Assembly: GCF_020509005.1 (NCBI RefSeq)
Contig: NC_063023.1
Coordinates: 1,178,001-1,242,000 of the forward strand
DNA from: Fulvia fulva
Taxonomy: Eukaryota; Ascomycota; Dothideomycetes; Mycosphaerellales; Mycosphaerellaceae
Length of the DNA stretch: 64,000 nucleotides
Direction of reading: 5' to 3'
The notes under the pieces were generated by a model, which saw only the letters and a program-made list of their open reading frames with translations, made no database searches and was not told the origin of the DNA. The translations under genes and the position numbers were made by a program. Of this stretch, positions 22,104-33,885 are shown one piece after another (the first letter of the stretch is position 1; the number at the start of each line of letters is the position of its first letter).

Positions 22104-23119
22104 ATGTCTCGACCAGAATACACCCGCGTCTCATCATCCACCAACACCGCCCGTATGGGTGGCCAACGCGTCCTGGAAGGCAAAATCGCCATCGTTACTG
22201 GAGCCTCCAGAGGCATTGGTGCAGCGATATGCGAGAACTTAGCTAGCAAAGGTTGCAATCTAATCATGAACTACACCTCCGACAACTCCAGGGACAAGAC
22301 TGAACAGCTCGGCCAAGAACTCCAGCAGACCCACGGCATTCAGACTCTACCTGTCCAAGCAGATCTCGGCGCCGAAAACGGTCCGGCACATATCGTCAAC
22401 ATTGCTGTCAACCATTTTGCACATCCTAAGACGAGGAAGTTGCAGATTGATATCATCGTCAACAATGCAAGTTCTTTCCCCACTGCAATCGCAAGTGACT
22501 GAGCTGACCACACTTCAAAGGCCGGCGTAGCCAACAAGAAAACAATAGAAGAATGCACCTCCGAAGACTTTACCTGGCTCTACAACATCAACGTCCGTGG
22601 TCCCCTTCTCCTCATCAAAGCAGCGCAACCATACCTGTCTCACGATCGCAGTGGCCGCATCGTCAATCTCTCCAGCGTCTCGAGCAGTCTCGGCTTCGAA
22701 GGCGATGCAATGTACGGCGGGACCAAAGCTGCATTGGAAGCCATGACGAGATCTTGGGCGAGAGAGTTGAGCGAGAGGTGTACCGTGAATGCTGTCAACC
22801 CTGGGCCTGTCGCGACGGATATGTATGCGGGTACTACGGATGAATTTCAGGCGAAGATGGCGGGCTGGACGAGGAATGCGCCGCTGGCGAAGATCAGGCC
22901 GGAGGTTGATAGGGAGGACTTGGTGGAGAAGGCGGAGATTGCTGGTGGACGGCCGGTGAGTGATGTACTGGTTCAACTGAATGACGCGGAATGCTAACGA
23001 AATGCCAGGGCTATGACCACGAAGTGGCCGGCGTCGTCGCTATGCTTTGCACGCCTGACAGTGCATGGTGCACTGGCTCGGTTATCTGTGCAAACGGCGG
23101 CTTCAAGTTCAGCTACTAG
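22104..23119 (+). CDS. Short-chain dehydrogenase/reductase with a GC-AG intron
   Basis: Classical NAD(P)-dependent SDR of 302 aa, related to glucose/ribitol-type and 3-oxoacyl-ACP-reductase-like oxidoreductases. Exons are 22104-22466, 22521-22955 and 23009-23119. Motifs: TGASRGIG (about residue 33), NNAG spanning exon junction 1, active-site Ser in NLSSVSS, YGGTK for the catalytic Tyr/Lys, NPGPVATDM, and the C-terminal GxxxxANGGF. Intron 1 starts GCAAGT rather than GT: only this donor restores NNAGVA in phase, and it matches the GC-AG consensus. Intron 2 is ordinary (GTGAGT, GCTAAC, CCAG). The substrate is not predictable. Confidence 0.85.
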
Positions 23120-23397
23120 AGGTGGCCAAAGGTGCCAAATGGCACAGTGCCTTGGATTTTGGTACTGTTGCTCAACTACTGCGTTTACACTAAAAGTGTT
23201 CACAAGAAGCGGCACTGAGATAGAGGTTGTCAATCGCGATGCGCCGCGGTGGGAATAGAGTCAGTGTTCGACAGTTTGACCAGCAAGCCTACCAAAAAGA
23301 TTGGGTAGAGTGCTCTCCACAGCGGATGGAAGATCACAACATCGCTCCACCACGGTTGTAGCTGAAGCAGGACAATCACCTTCAGATCAAATCTCGC

Positions 23398-24389
23398 TCA
23401 CTGCAACTTCACCAATTCACCACTCACACTAATACTCTGCCCCGTAATCCACCTCGCATCATTCCCACACAGCATCCCAAGCGCATCAGCAACATCTTCC
23501 GCAACTGCAAACTTTGGTATATCCTGATGCGGCAGGAACTCTTCCTTCACTTCCTGCAGAATGTCGCCCGGCATATTCAACACCGCATCCGTCGCCGTCA
23601 AGCCCGTCACGATCGCATTGGCGGTTGTACCGGTCATGAAGGAGAACTAAGGCCTCGTCAGTTCGGAAGTGAGAGGAGGTTACGAAGGAAGATGGGAAGA
23701 CACCTCTTCATGTCTCCCGCCGCAGCATTCCGCCCACGTCTTACACATCATCTTCCCCACGGCCTTGCCAGCTGAGTACATCAGCTGTCGTTTCCAGGGC
23801 ATACAACCGCGAACGCTGCTGATGAAGATGATGCGGCTGTTGGGTTGGAAGGACTGTCGTTTTACCAGCTCGTCCACGATCAGAGCGTTCGTCTGCACGT
23901 TGCAGAGAAGAGACTTTGACACTTCGGCTGCGTCGAGGTTGCCCACGTCGGTGATGTACGGGGCTGCTGCATTGAGGATAAAGATGTCTATTTTGCCATT
24001 GTAGAGCGTCTACATGCAATCGGAGATGATCGTGGCGCAGTCGGGATTGCAGATGTCTGCCACTATGCCTATTATGTCGCCTTCGCCCGGTTTAGCAGAC
24101 TCGCTATAGATCCGCCCAATGTGGTCATTTAGTAAAGGGAGATTCTCGTCAAGGGAGCTCTGGTTGCTGCTCGTTATGAGTAGTCTGCATCCGCGACTAG
24201 CAAGGTGGAGAGCTGTCGCGCGCCCGATGCCTCAGGTGCCTGCTCGTTGACAGTACTGTCAGAGATCAATGCTCAGCGCCATGGATGTTGTACGCTGATC
24301 GCACCTCCCGTGATTACAGCGACTTTGCCCACGAGATCTTGCTCGCGCAGCCGCAGCGTTGGCGGCTGTGAGTCCGTGATTTTCTCCAT
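23398..24389 (-). pseudogene. Disrupted short-chain dehydrogenase
   Basis: Reads as an SDR from MEKITDSQ at 24389, with VGKVAVITGGA, a GIGRATALHLASRG cofactor half-site, ILNAAAP, ISSVRG, the catalytic YSAGK and a C-terminal ITGQSISVSGE. An intron at 23703-23647 splices cleanly. Two defects interrupt it. The cofactor loop needs a frame change between about 24290 and 24236 that no good splice pair repairs. An in-frame TAG stands at 24012-24010 between SDCM and TLYNGKIDIF. A family member would have a sense codon there. Decay is therefore likely, though an unusual intron or a base error could explain one defect. It neighbours an intact SDR on the other strand, to which it is only distantly similar. 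Confidence 0.65.
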
Positions 24390-24561
24390 GATTGGTGCTT
24401 TTCTGAAGGGTTGAATGTTGTCTCTCGTTCTCGATGCGATTGCACAAAGCGGGAGGGTATTGCAGTACAGGAGCAAAGCTCAAAGTTAGTCATACCTACC
24501 TACCTGCAGGGCTCTGTCTAGCGTCGCTTGAAGTGATGCAGGTACGAACTCGATTGGGAAG

Positions 24562-26253
24562 TTACTGTTCTGCAACAGTGCTCTGCACGACCTTGGTCCT
24601 TTGCCGGTCTTGAAACTCTCGCACACTTCTCTGCACTCCAAATCCATCTTTCAAGAGCTCGCCAATGTCCTCCAGCTCTAGACCTGCGGTCTCGGGGTAT
24701 ATCTTCCAGATCAAGAACCAGCCAACAAAGCACACAACAGCATAGAATGTGAAGGTAACGCTGGCGCCCAGTATACCCATCATTGGCAGAAAGGTCATGC
24801 CGATGATAAAGTTACTGCTCCAGTTGGTGGCTGTGGCCAGCCCACTTCCGAGAGACCGTACACGCAAGGGGAACAGCTCAGACTGCTGCCAAGGCACACA
24901 ACCGAGACCTATAGCGTACGAAGCCACGAAGAAGATCATACTGATCAGGAGCACAATCGACCACACGGAAGAGGCATTTGGGTTGTAGACGTCGCCGGCT
25001 GCTGAGGCATCGCCCATGTTGATGAAGGAGAAAGCGACTGCGCAAAGGAGGAGACCCAGAACCATGAATGGTATGCTTCTCAGCAGAATGTTTCGACGTC
25101 CGACGGTGTCGATCAGGTTGAAGGCCACGAGTGTCAAGGCGAAGTTCGTGACTGCGACGGATGATGAAGTGCCGATGGGTGAAGTGAAGCCGACCAAGGA
25201 GAAGATTGTGGCGCTGAAGTACATGAGCGAGTTCTACCCATACGTTAGAGACTGCACAAATTTGTAGAGAGCAGAAACACTCACGAAACCGCAGAGTTGT
25301 TGCAGACCCTGCAGCATGCACGCGATGATTAGCGCTCTTCTGTTTCCGGGCACTGCAAACAAGTCCTTCGTGGCATCTCGAAATCTGCTGCTACCACTAG
25401 CACTGTCGCTTCTTGAATGTGCTTTGTCTTCAGCAGTGATCTCAGCTTGTACACTGACGAGCACATTCTGCACGATCAGCGCACGGTCGTGCTCTGGTAG
25501 ACCTGCATAGACTTCGTTGAGTACACTCCTTGCTTCTCCATCTTGTCCCGTCTGCAATAACCATCTTGGAGTCTCTGGCATCCAGGCTATGAGAAACAGC
25601 TGTAACAGGCCAGGAACAGCTCCCGAGCCTACCATCCACCTCCAACCATGAGGCAGAAAGGCAAATCCCCAGCCAATAAGGTACGCCACCACCTGACCAC
25701 CAGTAATGAAGAGCGATTGTACAGTCACGAGCCTTCCTCGTAGCTCAGCAGGTGCGAGCTCCGTGATATACAACGGCACTGCTCCAGACGCCACTCCGAC
25801 TGCTGCTCCGACCAAGGCACGCCCGGCGACCATGACCGATACATGTTGCGCGATGGCTTGCACCAAAGCGCCAACAATGAATAGCAGCGCAGGTACCAAA
25901 ATGACAGACTTTCGTCCATATTTATCGGCAAACACTCCAGTAAAGGGTGCCGAGATAAGTGCCAGCAAACTCGTGACTGCAGTGATAAGACTCTTGTGTG
26001 TGGTCGTGAGCGGCCGTCCTGACAGATCGGATCCGATGGAGACCAATGTCGACGATATCACACCGGTATCGAAACCAAACAATAATCCAGAAATGCCGGC
26101 CGAAAGAGTCAAGAACTTGACGATGGGAGCCGCGCTCCGGATACTTGTGTTTGGGGTTGGTCCGGGGTCTCCATCATGGTGGTGGAGATCTTCTTCACTC
26201 CCGCGGATCAATGGTTCATGGGCGTCATGTCCGTCGGCAACTTCCCGCCGCAT
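24562..26253 (-). CDS. MFS sugar transporter, myo-inositol-transporter-like
   Basis: Twelve-helix H+ symporter of the sugar-porter family. Exons 26253-25285 and 25233-24562 (intron GTGAGT..GGGTAG, 51 nt) give 546 aa. Signatures: SGLLFGFDTGVISSTLVSI in helix 1, typical of Itr1/Itr2-type inositol carriers; FADKYGRKS after helix 2; PETPRWLL before the central loop; QQLCGFNSLMYFSATIF across the exon junction in helix 7; DTVGRRN; and PETAGLELEDIGELL at the C-terminus. The frame is open further upstream to 26361 but begins there with GTG, so I use the ATG at 26253, directly before a short cytosolic N-terminus. The substrate (inositol or a hexose) is inferred. Confidence 0.87.
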
Positions 26254-27306
26254 GTCCTCGAGCTCGATGGAGGCATCCAGAATGATGTGGATGCAGGAAC
26301 GTGTGACGAACAGTCGTGCTTTTGAGATGGTCCATGCGTCCAGCTGACTGCTCGGTTTCACTTACTGCCAAGGCCCACCCGCGAGGCAAGTGCATCCGCG
26401 TCACGTGTGAGATGTGGCTCGTCGCCGATAGCGGCCACGAAGTCGTGCCATCTCTCACTCACGTGGGAAGTTGAATGCTCTGTCCAGGATCTCTCTGGGA
26501 CCACAGTCTCGCTTAGTCCACTGTGCAGGTGCGCGGGTCCCTTGTTGGACATGTCAGTTGATTCAGCTTCACGTGTCGATGTTTCGCCATGCAGGACCGG
26601 TGCAACGGCAAACACATGGCGATGTCTCTTGCTGAATGGGATCACAGCGACGAGGAACGTCTTGAACAGTCAGTAGTAGAGCTTCCACTTATCATTGATT
26701 CCTCGAGTCCAAGCGAATCGTTCCACGAGGCAGACTCTCGGTCGTCGACAGCTGTGACAGGGATGATGGACGTGGACAGGCCGACAGACACTCCGGCATG
26801 TCCTTCTTGGGAGGGTGTGCTGACCGTCAGCCAAATTTGCGCTGCCATGACCGTCTCGCCGAATAGCCGTGATCGGTTGCTCGCCGGATTATCTATTTGT
26901 CGCCGGAGCAACTGGCCGAGAGACTTGCATTGTGGTGGCATCGGGAAACACAGTTTCGGTGGCAGAATGGTGCCGTCATTGGACGTCTCTAGCAACACGT
27001 GTACGGAATGGGAGAGAAGAGCGAAGAGCTCAACAATACGATCGGGGCATTGTGGATGGTGAAAGACCTCATGCCGCGCTATGATTGGAGCATCTCGCCC
27101 ACGGCAACGCGGGGCTCAGCCAGAAGCTCTTTTGGTGGGATGCGCAACTTCTATTTCAGAAAAATCCTCACCACTCCACTTCCTTACTTCTACATCCCTC
27201 CGCCCTCCCTCACACCACCCCTTCTCCTCTTTTCAACTCAATTGTCACTTTCATTCCAGCATTGAGCACCACCACCATTCTCAGACAGACCCGCAGAACC
27301 GCCAAC
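26254..27306. other. Long divergent intergenic region upstream of MET6
   Basis: About 1 kb between the transporter and MET6 starts. The final 150 bp before MET6 are strongly C/T-rich, as in highly expressed fungal genes. A + strand frame (26589-27062) with an acidic Ser-rich start is possible but unsupported. The MET6 frame is open upstream to 27085 without a good reason to start there. Confidence 0.5.
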
Positions 27307-29616
27307 ATGGTTCAATCATCCGTCTTGGGTTTCCCAAGAATGGGACGCCTCCGTGACCTCAAGAAGGCGAACGAGGCATACTGGGGCGACAAGCTCAGCC
27401 GTGACGAGCTCCTGGCCGAGGGCAAGAGACTGAGACTCGAGCACTGGAAGATCCAAAAGGATGCCGGTGTGGACATCATCCCAAGCAACGACTTTGCTTA
27501 CTACGACCACGTCTTGGACCACATCCAGATGTTCAACGCCATCCCAGAGCGATACAGCAGCGCCAAGCTCCACAAACTTGACGAGTACTTCGCCATGGGC
27601 CGTGGTCACCAGAAGGACGGCGTCGACGTCCCATCCCTCGAGATGGTGAAGTGGTTCGACTCGAACTACCACTACGTCAAGCCAACTCTCCAGGACAACC
27701 AGACCTTCAAGCTGTCCGAGAACCCAAAGCCAGTTGCTGAGTTCCTCGAGGCCAAGGAGGCCGGCATCACCACCCGTCCAGTCCTTCTCGGTCCCGTCTC
27801 CTTCCTTGCCCTTGGTAAGGCAGACCGCAACCAGACCGTTGACCCAATCACACTTCTCGAGAAGCTTCTCCCAGTCTACGAGGAGCTCCTCAAGAAGCTC
27901 AAGCAGGCCGGTGCCGAGACTGTTCAGATTGACGAGCCAGTCCTCGTCTTTGACCTCCCATCCAAGACCCGCAACGCCTTCAAGCCAGCATACGAGAAGC
28001 TCACTGCTCTTCAGGGCAAGGAGGGCCCACAGCTCGTCCTCGCCACCTACTTCGGTGACATCGTCCACAACTTCGACGTCGTCGACGCAGCTCTGACCAA
28101 GACATACGCTCTCCACGTTGACCTTGTTCGCCACCCAGAACAACTTGAGAAGGTTGCACAGCACCTTGGCTCCAACCAGATCCTCTCCGCTGGTATTGTC
28201 GACGGACGAAACATCTGGAAGACCAACTTCAAGAAGGCCATTGAGACTCTTGAGACTGCCGTCCAGAAGGTTGGCAAGGACCGTGTCATCGTTGCCACCT
28301 CCAGCTCCCTTCTCCACACCCCACACACCCTGGAGAGCGAGAAGAACCTCGACGACGAAGTCCGTGACTGGTTCTCGTTCGCCACACAGAAGGCCTCTGA
28401 GGTTGCCATCCTCGCCAAGGCCGTCACTGATGGCCCAGATGCCGTCAAGAGCCAGCTCGAGGCCAACGCCAAGAGCATGGAGAGCCGCCGCACATCTAAG
28501 CGCACCAACAACCCAGAGGTTCAGAAGCGTGTGTCATCCGTACAAAAGGCCGACTACGAGCGCAAGAACCCATTCGAGCAGCGTATTGCCGCCCAGAAGA
28601 AGCACCTCAACCTCCCAGAGTTCCCAACCACCACCATCGGTTCCTTCCCACAGACCAAGGAGATCCGTGTCCAGCGTAACAAGTTCACCAAGGGCGAGAT
28701 CACCGAGAAGGAGTACGACGAGTTCATCGAGGCCGAGATCCGTGACAACATCAAGATTCAGGAAGAGCTTGGCCTTGACGTCTACGTGCACGGCGAGCCA
28801 GAGCGTAACGACATGGTGCAGTACTTCGGTGAGCGCCTCGACGGATACGTCTTCACTACCCACGCCTGGGTCCAGTCTTACGGCTCGCGTTGCGTGCGTC
28901 CACCAATCCTTGTTGGTGACGTCTCCCGCCCAAAGCCAATGACCGTCAAGGAGAGCAAGTACGCTGTCAGCCAGAGCAAGAAGCCAATGAAGGGTATGCT
29001 CACTGGTCCAATCACCTGCCTGCGATGGTCGTTCCCACGTGACGACGTCCACCAGTCGATCCAGGCCGCCCAGCTTGCCCTCGCCCTCCGTGACGAGGTT
29101 GTTGACCTCCAGAACGCTGGTGTCGCCGTCATCCAGATCGATGAGCCAGCTCTCCGTGAGGGTCTGCCACTTCGTTCCGGTTCTGAGCGTGAGAAGTACC
29201 TCCAGTGGGCTGTCGACAGCTTCAAGCTCTCTGCCGCCGGTGTTGAGGATGCCACCCAGATCCACTCTCACTTCTGCTACTCCGAGTTCCAGGACTTCTT
29301 CCACGCCATTGCCGCCCTCGATGCTGATGTCCTCTCCATCGAGAACAGCAAGTCGGATGCCAAGCTCCTCAAGGTCTTCATCGACGAGAAGTACCCACGC
29401 CACATCGGCCCAGGTGTCTACGACATCCACTCTCCACGTATCCCAAGCGAGCAGGAGATCAAGGACCGCATCCAAGAGATGTTGCAGTACCTCACCCCAG
29501 AGCAGCTCTGGATCAACCCAGACTGTGGTCTCAAGACCCGCCAGTGGAAAGAGACTAAGGATGCGCTTGCCCACATGGTCAGCGCCGCCCAGCACTTCCG
29601 CTCGCAGAAGAATTAA
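27307..29616 (+). CDS. MET6: Cobalamin-independent methionine synthase
   Basis: 5-methyltetrahydropteroyltriglutamate-homocysteine methyltransferase, the last step of methionine synthesis in the cytosol. 769 aa from the ATG at 27307, which begins the conserved MVQSSVLGFPRMGRLRDLKK; yeast Met6 has 767. The gene is intronless. The duplicated TIM-barrel layout is visible: N-terminal half to about 390, C-terminal catalytic barrel from the second FPTTTIGSFPQT (about 440). Zinc ligands are the His and Cys of IHSHFCYSEF and the Cys of NPDCGLKTR. Codon choice is very biased: proline is CCA almost throughout. This fits strong expression and also creates long meaningless open frames on the other strand. 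Confidence 0.98.
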   Translation: MVQSSVLGFPRMGRLRDLKKANEAYWGDKLSRDELLAEGKRLRLEHWKIQKDAGVDIIPSNDFAYYDHVLDHIQMFNAIPERYSSAKLHKLDEYFAMGRGHQKDGVDVPSLEMVKWFDSNYHYVKPTLQDNQTFKLSENPKPVAEFLEAKEAGITTRPVLLGPVSFLALGKADRNQTVDPITLLEKLLPVYEELLKKLKQAGAETVQIDEPVLVFDLPSKTRNAFKPAYEKLTALQGKEGPQLVLATYFGDIVHNFDVVDAALTKTYALHVDLVRHPEQLEKVAQHLGSNQILSAGIVDGRNIWKTNFKKAIETLETAVQKVGKDRVIVATSSSLLHTPHTLESEKNLDDEVRDWFSFATQKASEVAILAKAVTDGPDAVKSQLEANAKSMESRRTSKRTNNPEVQKRVSSVQKADYERKNPFEQRIAAQKKHLNLPEFPTTTIGSFPQTKEIRVQRNKFTKGEITEKEYDEFIEAEIRDNIKIQEELGLDVYVHGEPERNDMVQYFGERLDGYVFTTHAWVQSYGSRCVRPPILVGDVSRPKPMTVKESKYAVSQSKKPMKGMLTGPITCLRWSFPRDDVHQSIQAAQLALALRDEVVDLQNAGVAVIQIDEPALREGLPLRSGSEREKYLQWAVDSFKLSAAGVEDATQIHSHFCYSEFQDFFHAIAALDADVLSIENSKSDAKLLKVFIDEKYPRHIGPGVYDIHSPRIPSEQEIKDRIQEMLQYLTPEQLWINPDCGLKTRQWKETKDALAHMVSAAQHFRSQKN

Positions 29617-30894
29617 GCACTCTCTTCTACATTTGTATTCTCGGTGGCGCAAACGGACGCAGTCGGGATGTACAACAGCAGTGCCTTCAACGCCTGCATT
29701 TCAACACTAGTGATACCCAATTTCACTCAACGTATTATCAGCGAGGAGTTCAACAGGAGGTGACGATAGATGTCGTGGGGATATGATGAAAAAGTTCATG
29801 ATCGATCAGGCTCAGCTCAACGCTCGTAGCCGCCGTTGCAAAGTTTTGCTTCGGATGTGGTTTCACCACCACGGATAATATACAGCAGGGTGTGTTGGCA
29901 GGTGTTATGTGCTTCTGCTGAATAGTTTAGTCTATATAGTAGTCGCGGCCGCAATGCAACTTGTTGGACTTGACCAGGGTCAGAGGTGGCCGTTTCCCAA
30001 TCACTTTTTGAAGCTACGACTGTGCTACCGCCGATAAGGTGGCAGCGATGGAGCTCTCTGCCTCCCACGAGTGATCCCTCCACCGACGAAGCAAGTTTCT
30101 TGGCTTCGCAAGCTCGGACGATGGCTTCTCTTCAACACCACATCACACCGACTGTAGCAACAGTCTGTTATAGGGACTACAGCCCTCACCTCGCTTACCA
30201 CACTATCATGGAGGTCAAAGAAGCCGGGACCATTTCACACAGCCTCTGACCACTGTCATCATTCCAGGGAAGCTGTTCCCGATGTGCCATGGCTATCACG
30301 AAACGGACGGCTTTATTGACCTTGCCACCTAGATCACGCTCATTCATAAGCTGCATCACAATGCTGTCACTACGACGCCGACCTAGCACAACGCCAACAG
30401 AAACTTCACACTCTCGTTTTACGATTCGACAGGCCAAAACCTACCTACGACGACGTCTCGCTCTTCTACGTAAGCACATCCGCCGACTTAAGCATCGTCA
30501 ACGCAGAATAGGCGGAAGCGAAGAATCAACAGACTGCACCACTACCGAGACGGGTCCACGCAACACCGCGTGAAGTACTGAGGCACTGCAACATACTCAC
30601 CCTGCACGCAGCGACTTGTTCGACTGGACAAGAGCCAGCGATGGCCTCTTACCAAAAACGTGGCCGCCGCGCTTCCATTGGTGACAGTGCACAGGATCCC
30701 GATTGCAAGAAAGGAGCGTTCATCGCCAGTGCTATCCACATCCGAGCTATGTCTCGACGCCGGTGACAGTCAGTCTTGGCAGGCAGGCGTTACGCATTGG
30801 TGGCCCGGCGCATGGGACAGAGTGGCCTATGGTGCAGTGGGGAGGAACCCCCATGGGGTGATACCAGCGTTCCCAGGGCTCTTGACAACAAAGG
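29617..30894. other. Gene-poor region
   Basis: 3' UTR of MET6 and over 1 kb without a clear gene. A 94-aa very basic + strand frame (30289-30573, ATG start, Arg/Lys-rich) is the only candidate and has no recognised domain. Confidence 0.4.
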
Positions 30895-31880
30895 TCGCCT
30901 TCGAACGGTAACAGTGATCAAAGCATGCTTGACATGCTCTGAGCACCTTCGTCCTGCAGAACAGTCAACAGAGAGCCGTGTTGTACAACGCTATGCTCGC
31001 CTTTGTCTCACCTGAGTATTTCGCTACCGACGGAGCATCTTCATTCACCCTGAATAGCGGACCTACAATCAACTCGGACAGACTAAACGCCTCCTGTCTC
31101 CAGCGAGTTCCAATAGCCTCGAGGGCGACGCCGAGATGGCCGATTACGACGATAAGGAAGCGAACAATAGCGAAGCTCCATATTATGCACAGGCAATTAT
31201 CTCTCCATGAGAACGACCGAGCTACGAGTCCGTGGTCGGGAAAAGCGCCCTACTTCGTCAAGAATACGGCGACCCAGTCTTGGATGCGAAGCTGCGCATA
31301 GTAAACAACGCTTCCACTTCCATCATAATCGCAGGAGATGGCCCTGATATGGAGGAGTCTTTGAGAAGCCGACATTGCCCTGTAAGATCTTTCAAATGGC
31401 GACTGAGATCAGAGCATATGCGACACCCTCCGAGCACCTCTGACCTACAGGACAGCATAGAGAGAGAGGCGTATTGTGGAACGCTTCCGCCTCCATCCTA
31501 CCTGACAGAGAATGATCATGTTGTGGAAGAGCTTGTGGGAAGCTGATCTTTCTCTTTAGCTATCCCGAATAACAACAGTAATCAGAGCATATTCCATACC
31601 CGCCGAGCATATTCGGCCTATAGAACAGTGGAGAGAGTCCTCTTCCACGTCTACGGCAGTGACTGCGCTGCGAAATCAATATCGTACCTAATGAGAACGA
31701 TCCTCTATGGCAGGGCCTCTGAGAAACTGAATTTGCCTTGTACGATCCTTCCAACGGCAACAGTGATCAGAGCATGAGCGACAAGCTCCGAGCAGCTACG
31801 ATCTCCATGACAGTGTGGAGAGGGAGGCGCGTCATGCAACGCTTCCGCTTCCACTTTTACGGCAGTCGCTGCGCTGCGGT
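30895..31880 (+). repeat. Degenerate tandem repeat, about 175-185 bp unit
   Basis: At least four diverged units begin near 30895, 31388, 31562 and 31747. Each opens with a version of TCCAACGGCAACAGTGATCA followed by GAGCAT, then CCGAGCA, CAGTGGAGAGAG and CGCTTCCGC. Translated in the same frame the units read SNGNSDQSM, SNGD-stop-DQSI, PNNNSNQSI and SNGNSDQSM. This suggests an old coding repeat that has decayed, since stops interrupt two of the units. Spacing is 174 and 185 bp between the last three. The gap between units 1 and 2 (491 bp) may hold further copies too eroded to define. Confidence 0.6.
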
Positions 31881-31977
31881 AGCAGCATCGTCCCTAAGGA
31901 GAAGGGGCCTTGGGTAGATGGCTTTGCATTTGGGACTCCTCAAACCTCCACCTGTAATCACCAACTCCACATACACA

Positions 31978-33510
31978 ATGGCCCCACACGCACTACAGAG
32001 ACTCAAACGAAGAATGAGCAATGTTGCCGAGAAAGTGAGTCGCTCGACGATATTTGAGGCGTCCGAGCTGCTGGGAGCACTTCAGGGCTGACAAACAGTA
32101 CAGCTCAAATTGAAGCTTGGAATTGCGGACCCCCCTTGCCGCGAGAGCACTCTCGACTCCACGGAAACCGGCGCTGCCACCGTATCCACTCTCGCCGTGC
32201 CAACAGGCCGGCCGTTTCTTGGGAGCGCAGAAGTACATGTGCCCTGTTCGCCTTTCGTGGGAAGCGAGGATCTCGCCGGTCTGGCGACGCTCTCAACGCC
32301 AACAGCTCAAGCTAGGGCATGGGTGTATAGTCCCAGCGTTTATAGCAGGCCAGCGTCTTGGGAGTACGACGGAAGCCCACCAACTCCTCCACCAACACAA
32401 GGTCGGCGACCCACTCTGGCAGACTACCAGCTGGGGCTCACTCTCGCCGGTGATAGCAGGCGTAGACCCTCGACGAGCTCTGCCATGGGCTTGGCCAGCA
32501 TCGCGGAACTCGAAGCGCTTCGTGGGGATGATCGCAAGCTCAGCAAGGTCAATGCCATGGACGAAGCCGGAGACACGGTAATGGGCAAGGCGATGAAGCG
32601 ACACATCGACGAAAAAGCACTTTTCCGCTCGGAAAGCAAGCGACGAGAGAGCGCGGCACAACCTCTGCCAGTCTTTACCAGTCCATCATTCGGAGGCAGT
32701 GGCGTTCCGGCTGTAACAGAAGAGGAGGAAGACGAGGCCGTCGCTGAGGAGCAGGAGGAGATACCAGCCACTCCAGGAGAACACCAGCTGAATACACGCG
32801 CTCCAGGACGCGCCAGCTCAATGCACGAGTATTCCAGCCCACAGCGCGAGCACTACTCACCAGTCGACTACTTTCCAGATGAGCCCACCAACATAATCTC
32901 GACCAAGGTATCGGAACGGACGCCAGTGTCTTCTCACTCCAAGAAGAAGTCGAAAATTCCCCGAATTGGCACCTGTCTACCATCGTGGACCAAGTTCCCA
33001 TCGCACACCCGACCAGATCGCAGCGCTTCAGCGAGCACACTAGACAACGTCATCACTCGAGACTTCGCCGTGGACATAGAAGCCGCAGAAAGCCAATCAG
33101 CAGCCACCTCACCAAAAGGCAAGAAATCCCGTCTCACCAGCTCAAAGTCTGCAAAGTCCCTCATCAGATCGCCGTCCAGAGCTTATGACGGGTTCATCGC
33201 ATACTACACCGATCTCCTCACCCGCGCTGGCTTCCACGGCCAGAACCGTCGTACCTCAGTCGCGATGAGCCAGGGCACCTTACTCAATCCCGAGCTCGAG
33301 ATGATTGCCCCTGTCACCGGATCGGAGGGCCATGTCCACTCATACCAGCATCTTTTGGAGATCGAACAGCATCTCGAGCAGGTCAGCAGCAGGACAGAAC
33401 CCAGCGGCGAATTGTTCCGCCAGGACAGTTTCAAGAGCTTTCACTTCAAACAGCACGTTACAACTCCTGAGGATACCGTTGAGGAGGAGCAAGACCCACT
33501 TGGACCGTGA
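31978..33510 (+). CDS. Disordered hypothetical protein, two exons
   Basis: Exon 1 (31978-32034) encodes MAPHALQRLKRRMSNVAEK. A GTGAGT..CTGAC..CAG intron joins it in phase to 32104-33510, for 487 aa. The larger exon alone has no ATG at its start, so the short first exon is needed. The protein is largely disordered and rich in Ser, Pro and Glu. It has an acidic run (EEEEDEAVAEEQEE, about 230), a Lys/Ser-rich patch (HSKKKSKIPRIG) and a better ordered C-terminal part containing AYDGFIAYYTDLLTRAGF and LLEIEQHLEQV. I recognise no named domain. It looks like a conserved fungal protein of unknown function. Confidence 0.7.
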
Positions 33511-33885
33511 GTTTGGTAGCTAGCGTAATGATGGGGATGATCCATAGCACGACGCGCACGCAGCATCAAATAGTGCGTTGGAAATGTCGAATGTAATGAA
33601 GTCAAAAGATGAAGCGGAAAGTGCTGAGGTGCTCCTTGTCTCAGCGCTCCAAAGCCCCCCTCCCCCCCCGTAGAAGCTAGCGTGAGCTGGGGTCTGCGAT
33701 GAGGAGATGCTGCACATGCCGAGGTTGTGTTCGGGAAACAACGACTCGTCCTCATTGATCACTCATACAACATGTAGTCCAGCATAACTGTTCATACACC
33801 GTCCCCCTCATCGTATCCATCACGTATCCAGGTCAGGTTGGGTGGCAAATCTTGTTTCTCGAGACAGTCACATACAGAAAGCATC
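33511..33885. other. Intergenic with a C-rich run
   Basis: Contains a run of Cs interrupted by one T around 33655-33669. Otherwise 3' UTR and the promoter of the isomerase gene. Confidence 0.45.

Noticed and set aside
26589..27062. 157-codon + strand frame upstream of MET6
   Set aside because: Acidic start is suggestive, but the frame has no domain and lies in the expected promoter; kept only as a note.
27316..28326. 336-codon open frame antisense to MET6
   Set aside because: Opposite strand of a certain, codon-biased gene; Leu/Val-rich low-information sequence with no domain. It follows from the C-ending and CCA codons of MET6.
28534..29652. 372-codon open frame antisense to MET6
   Set aside because: Same cause as the previous one.
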